Made by a program: the position numbers and the translations under genes. From the NCBI GenBank assembly GCA_009783355.1, contig WRHH01000015.1, positions 1-52,594 on the forward strand: DNA of 52,594 nucleotides. The letters are read 5' to 3'. Shown piece by piece: positions 1-8,514 of this stretch (within the stretch, counting starts at the first letter, position 1; each line of letters opens with the position of its first letter). This DNA comes from Synergistaceae bacterium (GTDB lineage Bacteria; Synergistota; Synergistia; Synergistales; Aminobacteriaceae). The notes beneath the pieces are model-generated. The model did no database searches. It saw only the letters and a program-made list of their open reading frames with translations, and had not been told where the DNA came from.

Positions 1-108
1 CAAAAGCTGGCGGCAGAATGCCGCCCCTACAACATATTGTGCACACAATACCAAACAACCACTATATATTGTGGTTTGGCTAGCCAATATACTACTTTTG
101 TTACAGCC
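1..108 (+). mobile_element. MITE copy 1, cut by the window edge
   Basis: The sequence is identical over its whole visible length to the reverse complement of the element at 52416-52535. The first 10 bases of the left terminal repeat lie outside the window. The element holds a GGCGGCA/TGCCGCC hairpin near its left end, then further inverted repeats (TATTGTG/CACAATA and CCAAA...TTTGG), and ends in CTTTTGTTACAGCC, lacking the last two C of the other copies. It has no coding capacity. Read on the minus strand, the hairpin followed by AGCTTTTG looks like a rho-independent terminator for the vapC operon. Confidence 0.8.
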
Positions 109-164
109 TCGACTTTGGCTATTTAGAGGCATAACAAATGGCTATATTAGCGGGATCAACGGAA
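108..164. repeat. 57-bp dispersed repeat, copy 1
   Basis: This stretch matches 18872-18928 with two differences. It begins exactly where the MITE ends, so the MITE probably inserted next to, or into, an older repeated sequence. Its first nine codons read LDFGYLEA and a stop, the same as the end of the 29-codon frame at 18809-18898. I do not recognise the parent element. Confidence 0.7.
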
Positions 165-214
165 TAAAAGCGTCTTCGCATCTCAGATGAATTTGATGCG
201 AAGTCGCTTTTATT
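163..214. terminator. Long imperfect hairpin
   Basis: Arms 163-181 and 196-214 are complementary at 18 of 19 positions (central T-T mismatch) with a 14-base loop. It could terminate transcription of the minus-strand vapC operon or be a remnant of a repeat. The start codon of the small frame at 187 lies inside the loop. Confidence 0.5.
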
Positions 215-369
215 CAGCCCTATATTTAACCCCCAAAAATTGGAACGAAAGAGAGAGAGAATTTTTTGGGTGGAGCAACGATCCGACGATTTACGTTTAT
301 ACCACTTTGGAGAATGATTTTCACTTTAAACTGGCGCTTGAATGGATCACCCGTGAAGGTGAAAATTAA
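187..369 (+). CDS. Possible 60-residue hypothetical protein
   Basis: An open frame of 60 codons, rich in aromatic and charged residues (YLTPKNWNERER, WSNDPTIYVYTTLEND), which looks more protein-like than random. I recognise no family. It begins inside a hairpin loop, has no clear ribosome binding site and overlaps the end of vapC by a few bases in convergent orientation. It may be the C-terminal remnant of a decayed gene. Confidence 0.3.
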   Translation: MNLMRSRFYSALYLTPKNWNEREREFFGWSNDPTIYVYTTLENDFHFKLALEWITREGEN

Positions 370-788
370 TTTATGAGATTTGGGAAATGATAAAGTGAGA
401 CATCTGCTTTTTTAAGATGCCTTTCATTGAAAGTAACAATGCCAAGGTTTTGTTCATGCGCCACAACCGCAATGTAACTGTCGGCAAACCCGCATAGTTT
501 ATTTCGAGCAAATTTGATTGCCTTGACTACATATTCAGCGTCAAAAACTGTGAAGTTTGGTATTGAAAGCATGGATTCAAGCGTATCCAATATTACTGCA
601 TTTGGCTGTCCATAAAATGTTTTTAAAACCCATGCTACCTCAAAAAAAACCGGAGGCCCACAAAAAATCTCAATTTCTCCTCTTTTCGCCCGCAGGAAAA
701 ATTCTTCGGCTTGAGTACTCTGGTGCTTATCGTCATGGCTGTAATACCGCAAAAAAACATTGCTGTCAACAAAATATCGCTCCATCAT
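366..788 (-). CDS. PIN-domain ribonuclease toxin, VapC family
   Basis: A 140-residue single PIN domain, the usual size for VapC. VapC toxins are Mg-dependent ribonucleases that cut tRNA or rRNA and halt translation when the antitoxin is lost. The acidic positions are visible: D8 in YFVDSN, E50 in FFEV and D103 in GFADSYIA. The fourth position, normally Asp in a TFD motif, is Asn here (TFN at 119-121), which may weaken metal binding. The start codon overlaps the antitoxin stop as ATGA, typical of translational coupling. The family is confident; the RNA target cannot be told. Confidence 0.88.
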   Translation of the reverse strand: MMERYFVDSNVFLRYYSHDDKHQSTQAEEFFLRAKRGEIEIFCGPPVFFEVAWVLKTFYGQPNAVILDTLESMLSIPNFTVFDAEYVVKAIKFARNKLCGFADSYIAVVAHEQNLGIVTFNERHLKKADVSLYHFPNLIN

Positions 789-1027
789 TCGCGCTCCATA
801 ATTTTCCGCCCCATTTCAGGAGTAAGCAGGTCTTCCTCGTTGTCTGGTATGCGTCCTCCGGAAAAACAACCCTTGAGCGAGAAAAAATCAATCGGCTTTT
901 TGATAACAAAAGCATTATCAGAGTACTCTCCAAAAACTTTGTCGCCTGCTTTGATCCCAAATTTCGCCCTTACCGCCGCCGGAATTGTTACTTGTCCTTT
1001 TGTCGAAACAATCATTACCTCAGACAT
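785..1027 (-). CDS. AbrB/MazE-type antitoxin (VapB partner)
   Basis: A swapped-hairpin AbrB DNA-binding domain: VSTKGQVTIPAAVRAKFGIKAGDKV is the family signature, followed by a C-terminal tail that would wrap the PIN toxin. Such antitoxins neutralise VapC and repress their own operon by binding the promoter. I place the start at the internal Met before SEVMIVSTKG, giving 80 residues, because the family begins just before this motif; an upstream TTG at 1054 would add nine residues. AGGAG lies 11 bases upstream. It forms an operon with the toxin gene at 366-788 by a 4-base overlap. Confidence 0.88.
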   Translation of the reverse strand: MSEVMIVSTKGQVTIPAAVRAKFGIKAGDKVFGEYSDNAFVIKKPIDFFSLKGCFSGGRIPDNEEDLLTPEMGRKIMERE

Positions 1028-1090
1028 AAAACCACCATCTCCTCTATCTGACAATGTAGGAAAGCAATAGAAATTCCTCTATGTAAATTT

Positions 1091-1119
1091 ATTATACCAT
1101 TATGCCATATGTAGGTCAA
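1091..1119 (-). promoter_or_regulatory. Sigma-70-type promoter of the toxin-antitoxin operon
   Basis: On the minus strand TTGACC (1119-1114) and TATAAT (1096-1091) are separated by 17 bases, close to consensus, and transcription would start about 55 bases upstream of the antitoxin start. The AbrB-type antitoxin probably binds here. Confidence 0.75.
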
Positions 1120-1188
1120 AAATAACATTTCGCACTCTAGTGAAATGCTACGATATACGTACTCCGTCTTTGTTCCGTACAAATCTTA

Positions 1189-1231
1189 AAATGCCTGATA
1201 TTACCGTCCTAACAACGGGCTTCAGGCATTT
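1189..1231. terminator. Hairpin with A/T flanks
   Basis: AATGCCTGA (1190-1198) and TCAGGCATT (1222-1230) pair, with a smaller CCGT/ACGG stem inside, and TTT follows on the plus strand. It lies in the 440-base gap between the antitoxin promoter and the M14 gene. No gene is seen in the rest of that gap. Confidence 0.45.
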
Positions 1232-1388
1232 TTAGCAATTTGTGTTCGCCGTTTCCTATAGAAGAGAAGGAGGAAAATGAAAGTGAGCGCAAAAAAAACT
1301 TCTTTATATTTGAACGTTGAACATTTCAAGGAATAAGAATTGCCGGTGGCATGTCAACAACTCCGTAATAAAATAAATGGAAATGGCG

Positions 1389-1426
1389 CTGCAACAAAAG
1401 CGGGCGGCAAAAAGCCGCCCCTGTAG
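1389..1426 (-). terminator. MITE-derived terminator after the M14 gene
   Basis: GGGCGGC (1402-1408), AAAAA and GCCGCCC (1414-1420) form a hairpin. On the minus strand it is followed by GCTTTTGTTGC, an altered form of the MITE end CTTTTGTTAC. It sits 50 bases past the stop of the minus-strand gene ending at 1472, in the right orientation to end its transcript. Confidence 0.65.
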
Positions 1427-1455
1427 GTGTTTATATGGCTTTTGTCTTTGTATTT

Positions 1456-1487
1456 AATTCCGACTTCCGACTTACGACTTCCGAATT
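1456..1487 (-). repeat. Heptamer array CGGAAGT at the 3' end of the M14 gene
   Basis: In the sense of the minus-strand gene the units read CGGAAGT, CGTAAGT, CGGAAGT, CGGAATT, preceded by AATT. The variant second unit supplies the TAA stop codon of the gene, and the array encodes its last four residues (IRKS). The same order of normal and variant units recurs at 52251-52278. Confidence 0.85.
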
Positions 1488-4117
1488 GATTTGAGTATAG
1501 GTAGAGCGATTAATAAAGCAATAATCGCAAGTCCGGCGTTGCATCCGCCGCCGTTGCCATGCGAAGGAGGCGGGGGCGGCGCCACGGGTAAAGTAAACGT
1601 GAACCCGCCATTTCCGCTGGCGTACTTGCCGTATCCTTTGATGCTGCCGTCATCGTTAGTGTACTCAATGGCATAATTTGTTCCATCCACAAGATCAGCA
1701 AGTGCGTTAAGCGGGAAGCTCACTTTAAAAACTCCGGCGCTTTCTACCGTTGCTTGACCGGGCAGGATGACGTCGTCGTCAGGGTTGGAGCCATGTATGA
1801 TAAAGTAGAATTCAAGTGTGTCTCCGTCAGATAGAGCATAGTTATTTATGATGACCGTGAGGTTCCCATTCGCTTCCTGTGTTGCACTTACAACGCTTAT
1901 ACCGCCTGTGTCAAGGTCGGCGGGGTCTCCGGGATACGGGCGGCCGTTGTCGTTCGGATCCGGCAGAATCGAGCGCGGGTTGTTCGCTTCGAGGCGATAG
2001 TACGGATAGTTGCGGGTAGTGAAATCGTGAATAATTACAGCCAAGCCGGTCGCTCCGCTCTCAGTCTGCGCGACCGACGCGTTGAAGCCGTTACTGTTGC
2101 TCATATCGGGCTCGAACGCAGCAACAGCCACCGCGCCCGCCTCTTGATCCAGCGGGATGACGTAAGCGCCGTTTGCAAATGTTGCTTCAGCCTCGGGGAG
2201 AAGGTCAGCGGTTATAGTCCCGTTCGTGGTGTTTCCGGCGTCCGTCCTGGTGTACTGGCGCGCGTCAACTGTGGTTCCCGCTGGTATCTCGTAATAATAT
2301 ATCCCGTTGCCATCCAGCATCTTAAGAAGGTAATCGTAGTTGATGGCGTTGCCGAGCGTGTTTGTAACCGTTATGGCGCCTGTCTGAGTGAGGTTCGTTA
2401 TTCCTTTCGGCACGATATACGCGGTCGGGCGCGGCCTTGTGCGGGCGGCAGTATCATTGAGCGCGAGAGATTTCCATACCGGGGTGATGAGATCGCCCGT
2501 CATAGTCGCCTGATGATAGAACGCTTTATATGAAGTGTATTTCGCTCCGGCCTCTTCTATGCCCGTATTTCTGAAAGCTGTTGTGTTCCCGGACGCGGAC
2601 TGGTTGAGGGATATAAGGTTGTGAGGATTAAATACATTCCCCTGCGCAATAGCTGAGGCGCGCGCTTTGGCTACGAGAATTCTGCTTGTGTCATAGTTGT
2701 CATACAGCGTTTCCAGCAGCGACTTCGACGCCAGAACGTGCGACCACACGCGTCTTTCAAAGACGTATGATCCGGACGCCACGCCGCTTACGCCTGATAA
2801 ATCCGTCCCGCGCACCTCAATTAGGAATGATATCGATCCCATCAAGCCGTAGTAAGTGCGGCCGATACTGTTGTTCGCCGTCCATCCGTTGTTGCCGTTC
2901 TCATAGTGGTTGACGCGTAGCCCGCCCGCGCCCATGTCCTGGAACAGTTTGGCAGCGTACCTGTTTAGAGAGAAGTTGACGAGTTCCATCGACGGATGGT
3001 TCATGGTCGTGCAAGGGGTCGACTCGATATCCGTGATTCCTTGCGTGGCAGTCACTTCCGCTGTGGATACATCGGTGGAGGTTACCGCGTAATAATAAAT
3101 CTCGTGCCCGTCCATCGTAACTTCCGGCATCAACGACAGATACGCTTTGTGGAGTTGTTGGATTTCAGGCGTCTGGAGCCTGATGTGGTCGCGGTTCATA
3201 TCCACTCCGTTGAAAACGTTTGCGCGCGTCCAGCGAGCGCCGCCCTCCACGTTTATACGCGGCACGCAGATAAAGTCAATCTTGTCAAGATACTGCTCTC
3301 CGTAGCGCCCGGCCATCTCGCGAATCATGTACAGCGCGCCTTCTGTGGCCGACTGTTCGTTGCCGTGTATCGAGCCCTGATGTAAGAATTTCGCTCTGCC
3401 GTTTGCGCGAAGGATCTCTGTAACTTGCTCCAATGTAGCGCCCGGCGGAATATCCTCGACGGACTTTGAGACGAAGACTATTGGCATTTCATAATTCAAC
3501 GTCGGTATACTGCCAAGGTTGAGAACGCGCACCCTATTCGGGTATTGCGTCTCAAGGTTTTGAATGAATGTCATCATGTCAGTCTGTGTGGTGACCTGCC
3601 ACAACCCCTTTGCGGTCGTAAACGTGGGGGTCTGCAGTCCGCCCGTCGGGAAGGTGGTCAATCCGGCTGTGCCGAGTAGCCTCTGTTCGATTTGATCGGT
3701 GAAGTTGTAAACTATTCCGCCCGGCCCGAACGGCTCCGTGCCCGTCGGCTTCCGCGCTGCCCTGGCCTCAATCTCTATGTTCTCATTGTTATCAATTTGA
3801 GCCTGCGTGAAGTGGAGCAGCTTGACAACTGTGATGAATTCGGAGGGGCCGGTGAGACGGTAATTATACGTTCCCGGAATATCGAACGAATACCCGCGCG
3901 CTGACGCGTTGCCCCATTCTGCGTACTTTATCGTTCCCGACGATGTTCCCGGGTAGACGCTGAGGTTTATGCCGGTGAGATTAACGCCGGGGGGTGCGTT
4001 CATCCTCAAAGTGACATGCGCTTCTGCGCCCGTCGAAAAAGCCAGCATCGCGAGCAGAGCCGCGAAAAGATAAATACGAATTTTATTGCGTGAAAATACT
4101 CTAAACAATCTTATCAC
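1472..4117 (-). CDS. Secreted M14 zinc carboxypeptidase with Synergist-CTERM tail
   Basis: An 881-residue exported metallopeptidase. A signal peptide (RNKIRIYLFAALLAMLAF) is followed by a beta-rich N-terminal region and an M14 catalytic domain. Visible active-site parts are HGNE near residue 252 (zinc His and Glu), DMNRD near 304, DGHE near 336 (third zinc ligand) and LIEVRG near 432 (catalytic Glu). These enzymes remove C-terminal residues from peptides outside the cell. The C-terminus has a Pro-rich and GNGGGCNAG linker, a hydrophobic helix and a basic end, the Synergist-CTERM anchor. It is divergent from the three tandem M14 genes at 41879-52233. The last residues and stop codon come from a heptamer array. 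Confidence 0.9.
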   Translation of the reverse strand: MIRLFRVFSRNKIRIYLFAALLAMLAFSTGAEAHVTLRMNAPPGVNLTGINLSVYPGTSSGTIKYAEWGNASARGYSFDIPGTYNYRLTGPSEFITVVKLLHFTQAQIDNNENIEIEARAARKPTGTEPFGPGGIVYNFTDQIEQRLLGTAGLTTFPTGGLQTPTFTTAKGLWQVTTQTDMMTFIQNLETQYPNRVRVLNLGSIPTLNYEMPIVFVSKSVEDIPPGATLEQVTEILRANGRAKFLHQGSIHGNEQSATEGALYMIREMAGRYGEQYLDKIDFICVPRINVEGGARWTRANVFNGVDMNRDHIRLQTPEIQQLHKAYLSLMPEVTMDGHEIYYYAVTSTDVSTAEVTATQGITDIESTPCTTMNHPSMELVNFSLNRYAAKLFQDMGAGGLRVNHYENGNNGWTANNSIGRTYYGLMGSISFLIEVRGTDLSGVSGVASGSYVFERRVWSHVLASKSLLETLYDNYDTSRILVAKARASAIAQGNVFNPHNLISLNQSASGNTTAFRNTGIEEAGAKYTSYKAFYHQATMTGDLITPVWKSLALNDTAARTRPRPTAYIVPKGITNLTQTGAITVTNTLGNAINYDYLLKMLDGNGIYYYEIPAGTTVDARQYTRTDAGNTTNGTITADLLPEAEATFANGAYVIPLDQEAGAVAVAAFEPDMSNSNGFNASVAQTESGATGLAVIIHDFTTRNYPYYRLEANNPRSILPDPNDNGRPYPGDPADLDTGGISVVSATQEANGNLTVIINNYALSDGDTLEFYFIIHGSNPDDDVILPGQATVESAGVFKVSFPLNALADLVDGTNYAIEYTNDDGSIKGYGKYASGNGGFTFTLPVAPPPPPSHGNGGGCNAGLAIIALLIALPILKSIRKS

Positions 4118-4226
4118 CCTTTCAATATTCTTAAATTGTGTAAAATACGAGACACATATTTTTATAGCGTGAGAAACTATAACTTTTTTGACTGCAAAAT
4201 GTAATCATGAAAATGATAAACTAAGC

Positions 4227-4577
4227 TCAAAGAGCAGGCAGAATTGCATTGACGCACTCAACTGTTTTTTCGTAAGCGGCGTTAAACGACGCTATAGATT
4301 CCGAGACATCGGCGTCTGTCTTCAACAAAGCTTCGAACGGAGGGCAGAGATCATAAAGCATTGTCATTGAAAGGTTGGCCGCCACGCCTTTTAATGCGTG
4401 TACACTTTTTGAAGCAGCCTCCCGGTCATTCGCCTCAATCTCTTTTTGCAGTTGCAGAAACTGGATTCGAGTATCCAGAAATGTTGTCAGCACCATTTTA
4501 AAAAGAGTAGCGTTTCCTCTCAATCGTTCGAGAGCTTTTTTCGTGTCCACGTATTGGTTTATCTCCGTGTTGTCCAT
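4227..4577 (-). CDS. HPt phosphotransfer protein
   Basis: A 116-residue free-standing histidine phosphotransfer domain. The phospho-accepting His is H60 in SVHALKGVAANL, the diagnostic HxxKG pattern on a four-helix bundle. It would pass phosphate between a hybrid sensor kinase and a response regulator, neither of which is nearby, so its partners must be encoded elsewhere. It is divergent from rbsK across a 329-base AT-rich gap and may or may not share regulation with it. Confidence 0.85.
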   Translation of the reverse strand: MDNTEINQYVDTKKALERLRGNATLFKMVLTTFLDTRIQFLQLQKEIEANDREAASKSVHALKGVAANLSMTMLYDLCPPFEALLKTDADVSESIASFNAAYEKTVECVNAILPAL

Positions 4578-4766
4578 CGTTACAGTCTCTCCTTTTATTA
4601 ATGAAAATATAAATCCTTTGAGAAATAATCATTATTATAGGCGTTTTGTAACAAAACCATTTTTTAATTTATGAGAGATATTATCACAAATTTTTAATCT
4701 GCATGTGTTATATAATGATAACATATAGCGAAAATTTAAAAAATAAGGTGAGGTAAAACAACTGTA

Positions 4767-4794
4767 TTGACAGTTTTTTAAACGCGTATATACT
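4767..4794 (+). promoter_or_regulatory. Promoter of the ribose operon
   Basis: TTGACA (4767-4772) and TATACT (4789-4794) with a 16-base spacer. The leader to rbsK is about 105 bases and contains CGAGT/ACTCG inverted repeats at 4804-4808 and 4817-4821 around an A-rich loop, just past the expected start, a plausible operator. No regulator gene is adjacent. Confidence 0.65.
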
Positions 4795-4906
4795 AATTTA
4801 AAGCGAGTGTTAAAAAACTCGTAAATGTTACATATATGAGAATATTTTTATCCAACGTTGTGAGTGATAATGCAAGTCTAAAGAAGAGAGGCGTCGCGCG
4901 GCGAAA

Positions 4907-5833
4907 ATGAAAAACATACTTGTGATAGGTAGTTTGAACATGGATATTGTGTTGCAGGTAGATGTAATTCCTGTAGCAGGAGAGACAGTTTTAGGGAGCG
5001 ATCTGCGTTACAGCTGCGGGGGAAAAGGGGCGAATCAGGCGTTCGCCGCAGGAAGACTCAATGGCAATGTGGAGATGTTGGGTTGCGTGGGTAGAGACGG
5101 TTTCGGGGACGAGATTATACGTAACCTGTCTTCAGCAGGCGTAAAGATCGATGCAATCGGGCGCATCGAATCACAGAACACCGGAACCGCTGTTCTAAAC
5201 GTTGAAAAGAGCGGCAATAACAATATCGTAGTTATAGCTGGAGCAAATAAATGTTGCGATGAAGCGTATCTACGCATGAACGACGAAGCCTTTAAAAAGT
5301 GTGACTATATTCTGCTGCAAATGGAAATTCCGTTGGTATCCGCATGGTATGCTATTAATCGTGGAAAAGAATTAGGCAAGACAGTGATTTTGAATCCGGC
5401 GCCGGCGCCGGATTATTTACCGGATGGTATTCCAGGAAAACTTGATTGCATCATACCGAACGAAACCGAATTAATCAGGCTCAGCAAATGCAAAGACGAC
5501 TCAATTGATGAAATGAGAATAGGCGCCGAAAAGCTTATTAGCGCGGGAGTAAAATCCGTTATTGTGACATTGGGGGGCAGAGGCAGCATGTTGATACAAA
5601 ACGACGCGTGCGAGATTTTCCCTCCGATCCCTGTACGGGCAGTCGATACAACAGCGGCAGGAGACTGTTTTTGCGCGGCTTATGTTGTAGCGTTGGCGAA
5701 CGGCAAAACTCCAGGCGAGGCCATGAGCTTTGCGACTATAGCGGCAGGCTTGACCGTAACAAAACGGGGAGCTCAGGACTCTATCCCTTATAGGACAGAG
5801 ATTGACGCATATCGTATTTCTAAAGATGCATAA
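4907..5833 (+). CDS. rbsK: Ribokinase
   Basis: Phosphorylates D-ribose to ribose 5-phosphate with ATP, committing imported ribose to the pentose phosphate pathway. At 308 residues it is the usual size of PfkB-family ribokinases. Visible motifs: NMDIVLQVDVIPVAGET at the N-terminus, GGKGANQ at 38-44 (sugar binding) and DTTAAGD at 246-252 with the catalytic base D252; most relatives have Gly where the first Ala stands. It is first in a kinase, binding protein, ATPase, permease operon. No rbsD mutarotase is present. The ribosome binding site is weak (GAGAGG, distant from the ATG). Confidence 0.92.
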   Translation: MKNILVIGSLNMDIVLQVDVIPVAGETVLGSDLRYSCGGKGANQAFAAGRLNGNVEMLGCVGRDGFGDEIIRNLSSAGVKIDAIGRIESQNTGTAVLNVEKSGNNNIVVIAGANKCCDEAYLRMNDEAFKKCDYILLQMEIPLVSAWYAINRGKELGKTVILNPAPAPDYLPDGIPGKLDCIIPNETELIRLSKCKDDSIDEMRIGAEKLISAGVKSVIVTLGGRGSMLIQNDACEIFPPIPVRAVDTTAAGDCFCAAYVVALANGKTPGEAMSFATIAAGLTVTKRGAQDSIPYRTEIDAYRISKDA

Positions 5834-5870
5834 TGTAATTATGTTTAATAAAACAGGAGGAGATTTGGAA

Positions 5871-6806
5871 ATGAAGAAGTTGTTTGCAATTATTATGGCA
5901 GTTGTATTAGCGATGTGCCTTGGAAGCGCGGCTCTGGCTGCAGAAAAACCGGTTGTTGGACTCGTTATGAAATCTTTAGCGAATGAATTCTTCAAAACTA
6001 TGGAAGAGGGCGCGCGTAAGTTTGCGGCGGACGATGGTACTTTTGAGCTTATTCCGGTAGGCATGAACTCCGAGACGGATATCGATACCCAAATCAGCGC
6101 GATGGAGAATTTCATAACTCAGAAGGTTAACTTGATTGTCCTTGCGCCGGCGGATTCCGTGGGACTTGTACCTTCCGTAAAGAAGGCTGTCGATGCGGGA
6201 ATCTTGGTTGTGAATTTCGACGTTACGCTCGACAAGCAAGCGCTCGCGGACAGCGGATTACCGCAGGATTTTCTCTTTGTCGGACCCGATAACGAGGAAG
6301 GCTCATATCTTGTGGGAAAATTTCTTGGCGATAAGCTGGGCAAAGATGCAAGCGTCATAATCATCGAAGGCAATCCCGGCGCGGATAACGCTAAACAGCG
6401 AAAAGCCGGTTTTGACAAGGCTGTCGCCGAATGCGGCCTTAATCTTCTGGCTTCCAACACCGCGCACTGGGAAACCGAGGAAGCGAACACCGTTATGACT
6501 AACTTATTGACGAGATTCCCTGATGTAAAAGGCGTTATGTGCGCCAATGATTCAATGGCGCTCGGCGTTGTTCGCGCAATTGAGGCTGCCGGTAAAAGCG
6601 GGCAGATTGAAGTCGTAGGCTTCGACAATATCGGGGCGTGTCAGGAACTCATTAAAGAAGGCAAGATGCTTGCCACAGTGGATCAGTTTGGACCTGAGAT
6701 GGCCGCTAACGCTATAAAAGTAGGTTTTCGTATCCTGAACGGCGAGAGTATCGCCGGATGGGAGAAAACTCCGGTCGAAGTCGTTTCAAAGGAAAATTTG
6801 AAATAA
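5871..6806 (+). CDS. rbsB: Ribose ABC transporter substrate-binding protein
   Basis: A 311-residue exported sugar-binding protein of the periplasmic binding protein 1 family. The signal peptide (KKLFAIIMAVVLAMCLGSAALA) is followed by two alpha/beta lobes; DFLFVGPDNEEGSYLVG and VMCANDSMALGVVRAIEAAG are typical of the RbsB group. It delivers ribose or a related sugar to RbsA/RbsC. I start at 5871, where AGGAGGAG stands eight bases upstream; a longer frame from 5802 would bury the signal peptide. A 186-base gap holding a hairpin follows, which could let rbsB be transcribed more than the genes after it. Confidence 0.92.
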   Translation: MKKLFAIIMAVVLAMCLGSAALAAEKPVVGLVMKSLANEFFKTMEEGARKFAADDGTFELIPVGMNSETDIDTQISAMENFITQKVNLIVLAPADSVGLVPSVKKAVDAGILVVNFDVTLDKQALADSGLPQDFLFVGPDNEEGSYLVGKFLGDKLGKDASVIIIEGNPGADNAKQRKAGFDKAVAECGLNLLASNTAHWETEEANTVMTNLLTRFPDVKGVMCANDSMALGVVRAIEAAGKSGQIEVVGFDNIGACQELIKEGKMLATVDQFGPEMAANAIKVGFRILNGESIAGWEKTPVEVVSKENLK

Positions 6807-6831
6807 GGAATACGTTTTTCAGTTTTCTGAC

Positions 6832-6898
6832 AAAAGCGGGGCGGTGGAACTAAGCTGAGCCACACTTCAACAGGAGGGGAATGCCGCCCTTGTTGCAT
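6832..6898 (+). repeat. Degenerate MITE-like hairpin between rbsB and rbsA
   Basis: CAAAAGCGGGGCGG ... GGGAATGCCGCCCTTGTTGCATATT carries altered forms of the MITE left end, and GGGCGG (6839-6844) can pair with CCGCCC (6884-6889). It may be a partial terminator, or an RNA end that protects the rbsB transcript. The rest of the 186-base gap is AT-rich and shows no gene. Confidence 0.45.
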
Positions 6899-6992
6899 AT
6901 TTTGAAAATTACATGGATTAACATGAATTTGTGGATGAATTTATTATTAAAAAGTTTTTTTACACAGAGCAGCATTCTGTTGAGGAGAATAA

Positions 6993-8486
6993 ATGAGCGC
7001 TGATATTTTATCAATACGTAGCGTATCAAAAAATTTCCCTGGAGTTCTCGCGCTTTCGAGTGTTTCATTTTCCATTCGGGAGGGTGAGGTTCATGTTCTA
7101 GTCGGCGAAAACGGCGCCGGCAAATCTACGCTTGTAAAGATCCTCTGCGGATATTACAAACCCGACAAGGGTAAAATGTTTTACAGAAATAAACCCTATT
7201 TACCCGAGACGCCCCGGGCGGCAATGGATGCGGGAATTCGAGCGGTTTATCAGGAATTTAACCTTTTATCATATCTTTCAGTCGCTGAAAACATCTTTTT
7301 TGACCGGCTGCCGCGCAAGGGGATACTGGTTGATAAAAAAAAGCTTCACGCAAACACTGTGGATGTACTGAAGCGCGTTGGACTGGACGTTGACCCGGGG
7401 ATGCCCGTAGAGCTTCTCGGAGTTGCGCAAATGCAGCTTGTCGAAATTGCAAAGGCCATTTCCTCAAAGTGTAGCATGTTAATCTTGGACGAACCAACGG
7501 CAACGCTTTCGCAGGGTGAGATATCGCGTCTTTTTGAAATAATCAAAACTGAACAACAACAAGGATTAACTGTTATTTACATATCTCATCGCTTAAAAGA
7601 AATATATGAAATCGGAACGCGCGTCACAGTGTTGCGAAATGGCGAACTCGTTTCGACGAATGATGTCGATAAGGTCAGCGTTCCTCAGATTGTTTCCATG
7701 ATGGTGGGACGTCAAATGGGAGTCGAATATCCTTTCAACGACGCAATATCTCCAAAAAGCGAACCGAGGTTAGAGGTTAAAAATTTAATTATAGCAGGCA
7801 ACCCAAACAAAATATCTTTTGAACTTAAACGTGACGAGATTCTAGGAATCTTTGGGCTTGTAGGCTCAAAGCGGACGGAAACTGTGCGCGCTTTATTCGG
7901 CGCCGATATAAAGCGCGGAGGAGAAATTTTGCTGGACGGCAAAAAGTTGGACATCCGATCCCCGCGTGACGCGGTCAAGCGGGGATTATGCCTTTTAACG
8001 GAGGACAGGAAGACGCAAGGTTTGGTGTTGGATATGCCTCTTGCCTCCAATGAAACGCTTGCAGCTTTAAATAGAGTGACGAAACTCGGGCTTGTCAATA
8101 AACACGTCGAGCATTTCGAGTCAAGGCGGCTTTCGAAAGGGCTTGCCATCAAAACGCCGTCCGTGTACCAGTTGGCGAGGAACTTGTCCGGCGGTAATCA
8201 GCAAAAGGCTGTATTAGCGAAGTGGCTTTTTCGCGACGCAAAGGTACTGATATTCGACGAACCAACTCGCGGTATTGATGTCGGCGCGAAATACGAGATT
8301 TACCTTCTGCTGTGGCGCCTTTTGTCGGAGGGTAAGGGGATACTGATCGTTTCGTCTGATTTGAGCGAGCTAATGGGCGTCTGCCACAGAATAATCGTTT
8401 TTTCAGGGGGACAGGTGTCGGGCGAGGCGTTACGCCCCGATTTCGAGCAGGAACGCATCTTAAAATATGCTTACCGCGTTTCGTGA
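6993..8486 (+). CDS. rbsA: Ribose ABC transporter ATP-binding protein (two ATPase domains)
   Basis: A 497-residue double ATPase that powers sugar import at the inner face of the membrane. The first domain has Walker A GENGAGKST at 38-46 and LILDEPTA near 166. The second has the degenerate Walker A usual for this family (GLVGSKRTE), an intact LSGGNQQK signature near 400 and IFDEPTRGIDVGAK. This arrangement is characteristic of RbsA/MglA-type proteins. The sugar is inferred from the neighbouring ribokinase. Confidence 0.92.
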   Translation: MSADILSIRSVSKNFPGVLALSSVSFSIREGEVHVLVGENGAGKSTLVKILCGYYKPDKGKMFYRNKPYLPETPRAAMDAGIRAVYQEFNLLSYLSVAENIFFDRLPRKGILVDKKKLHANTVDVLKRVGLDVDPGMPVELLGVAQMQLVEIAKAISSKCSMLILDEPTATLSQGEISRLFEIIKTEQQQGLTVIYISHRLKEIYEIGTRVTVLRNGELVSTNDVDKVSVPQIVSMMVGRQMGVEYPFNDAISPKSEPRLEVKNLIIAGNPNKISFELKRDEILGIFGLVGSKRTETVRALFGADIKRGGEILLDGKKLDIRSPRDAVKRGLCLLTEDRKTQGLVLDMPLASNETLAALNRVTKLGLVNKHVEHFESRRLSKGLAIKTPSVYQLARNLSGGNQQKAVLAKWLFRDAKVLIFDEPTRGIDVGAKYEIYLLLWRLLSEGKGILIVSSDLSELMGVCHRIIVFSGGQVSGEALRPDFEQERILKYAYRVS

Positions 8487-8514
8487 GATTACTTTATACG
8501 AAAGGACAGAATGA

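Noticed and set aside
4795-4906. Riboswitch in the ribose operon leader
   Set aside because: The leader is only about 105 bases, AT-rich, with one small inverted repeat; no known riboswitch motif is visible.
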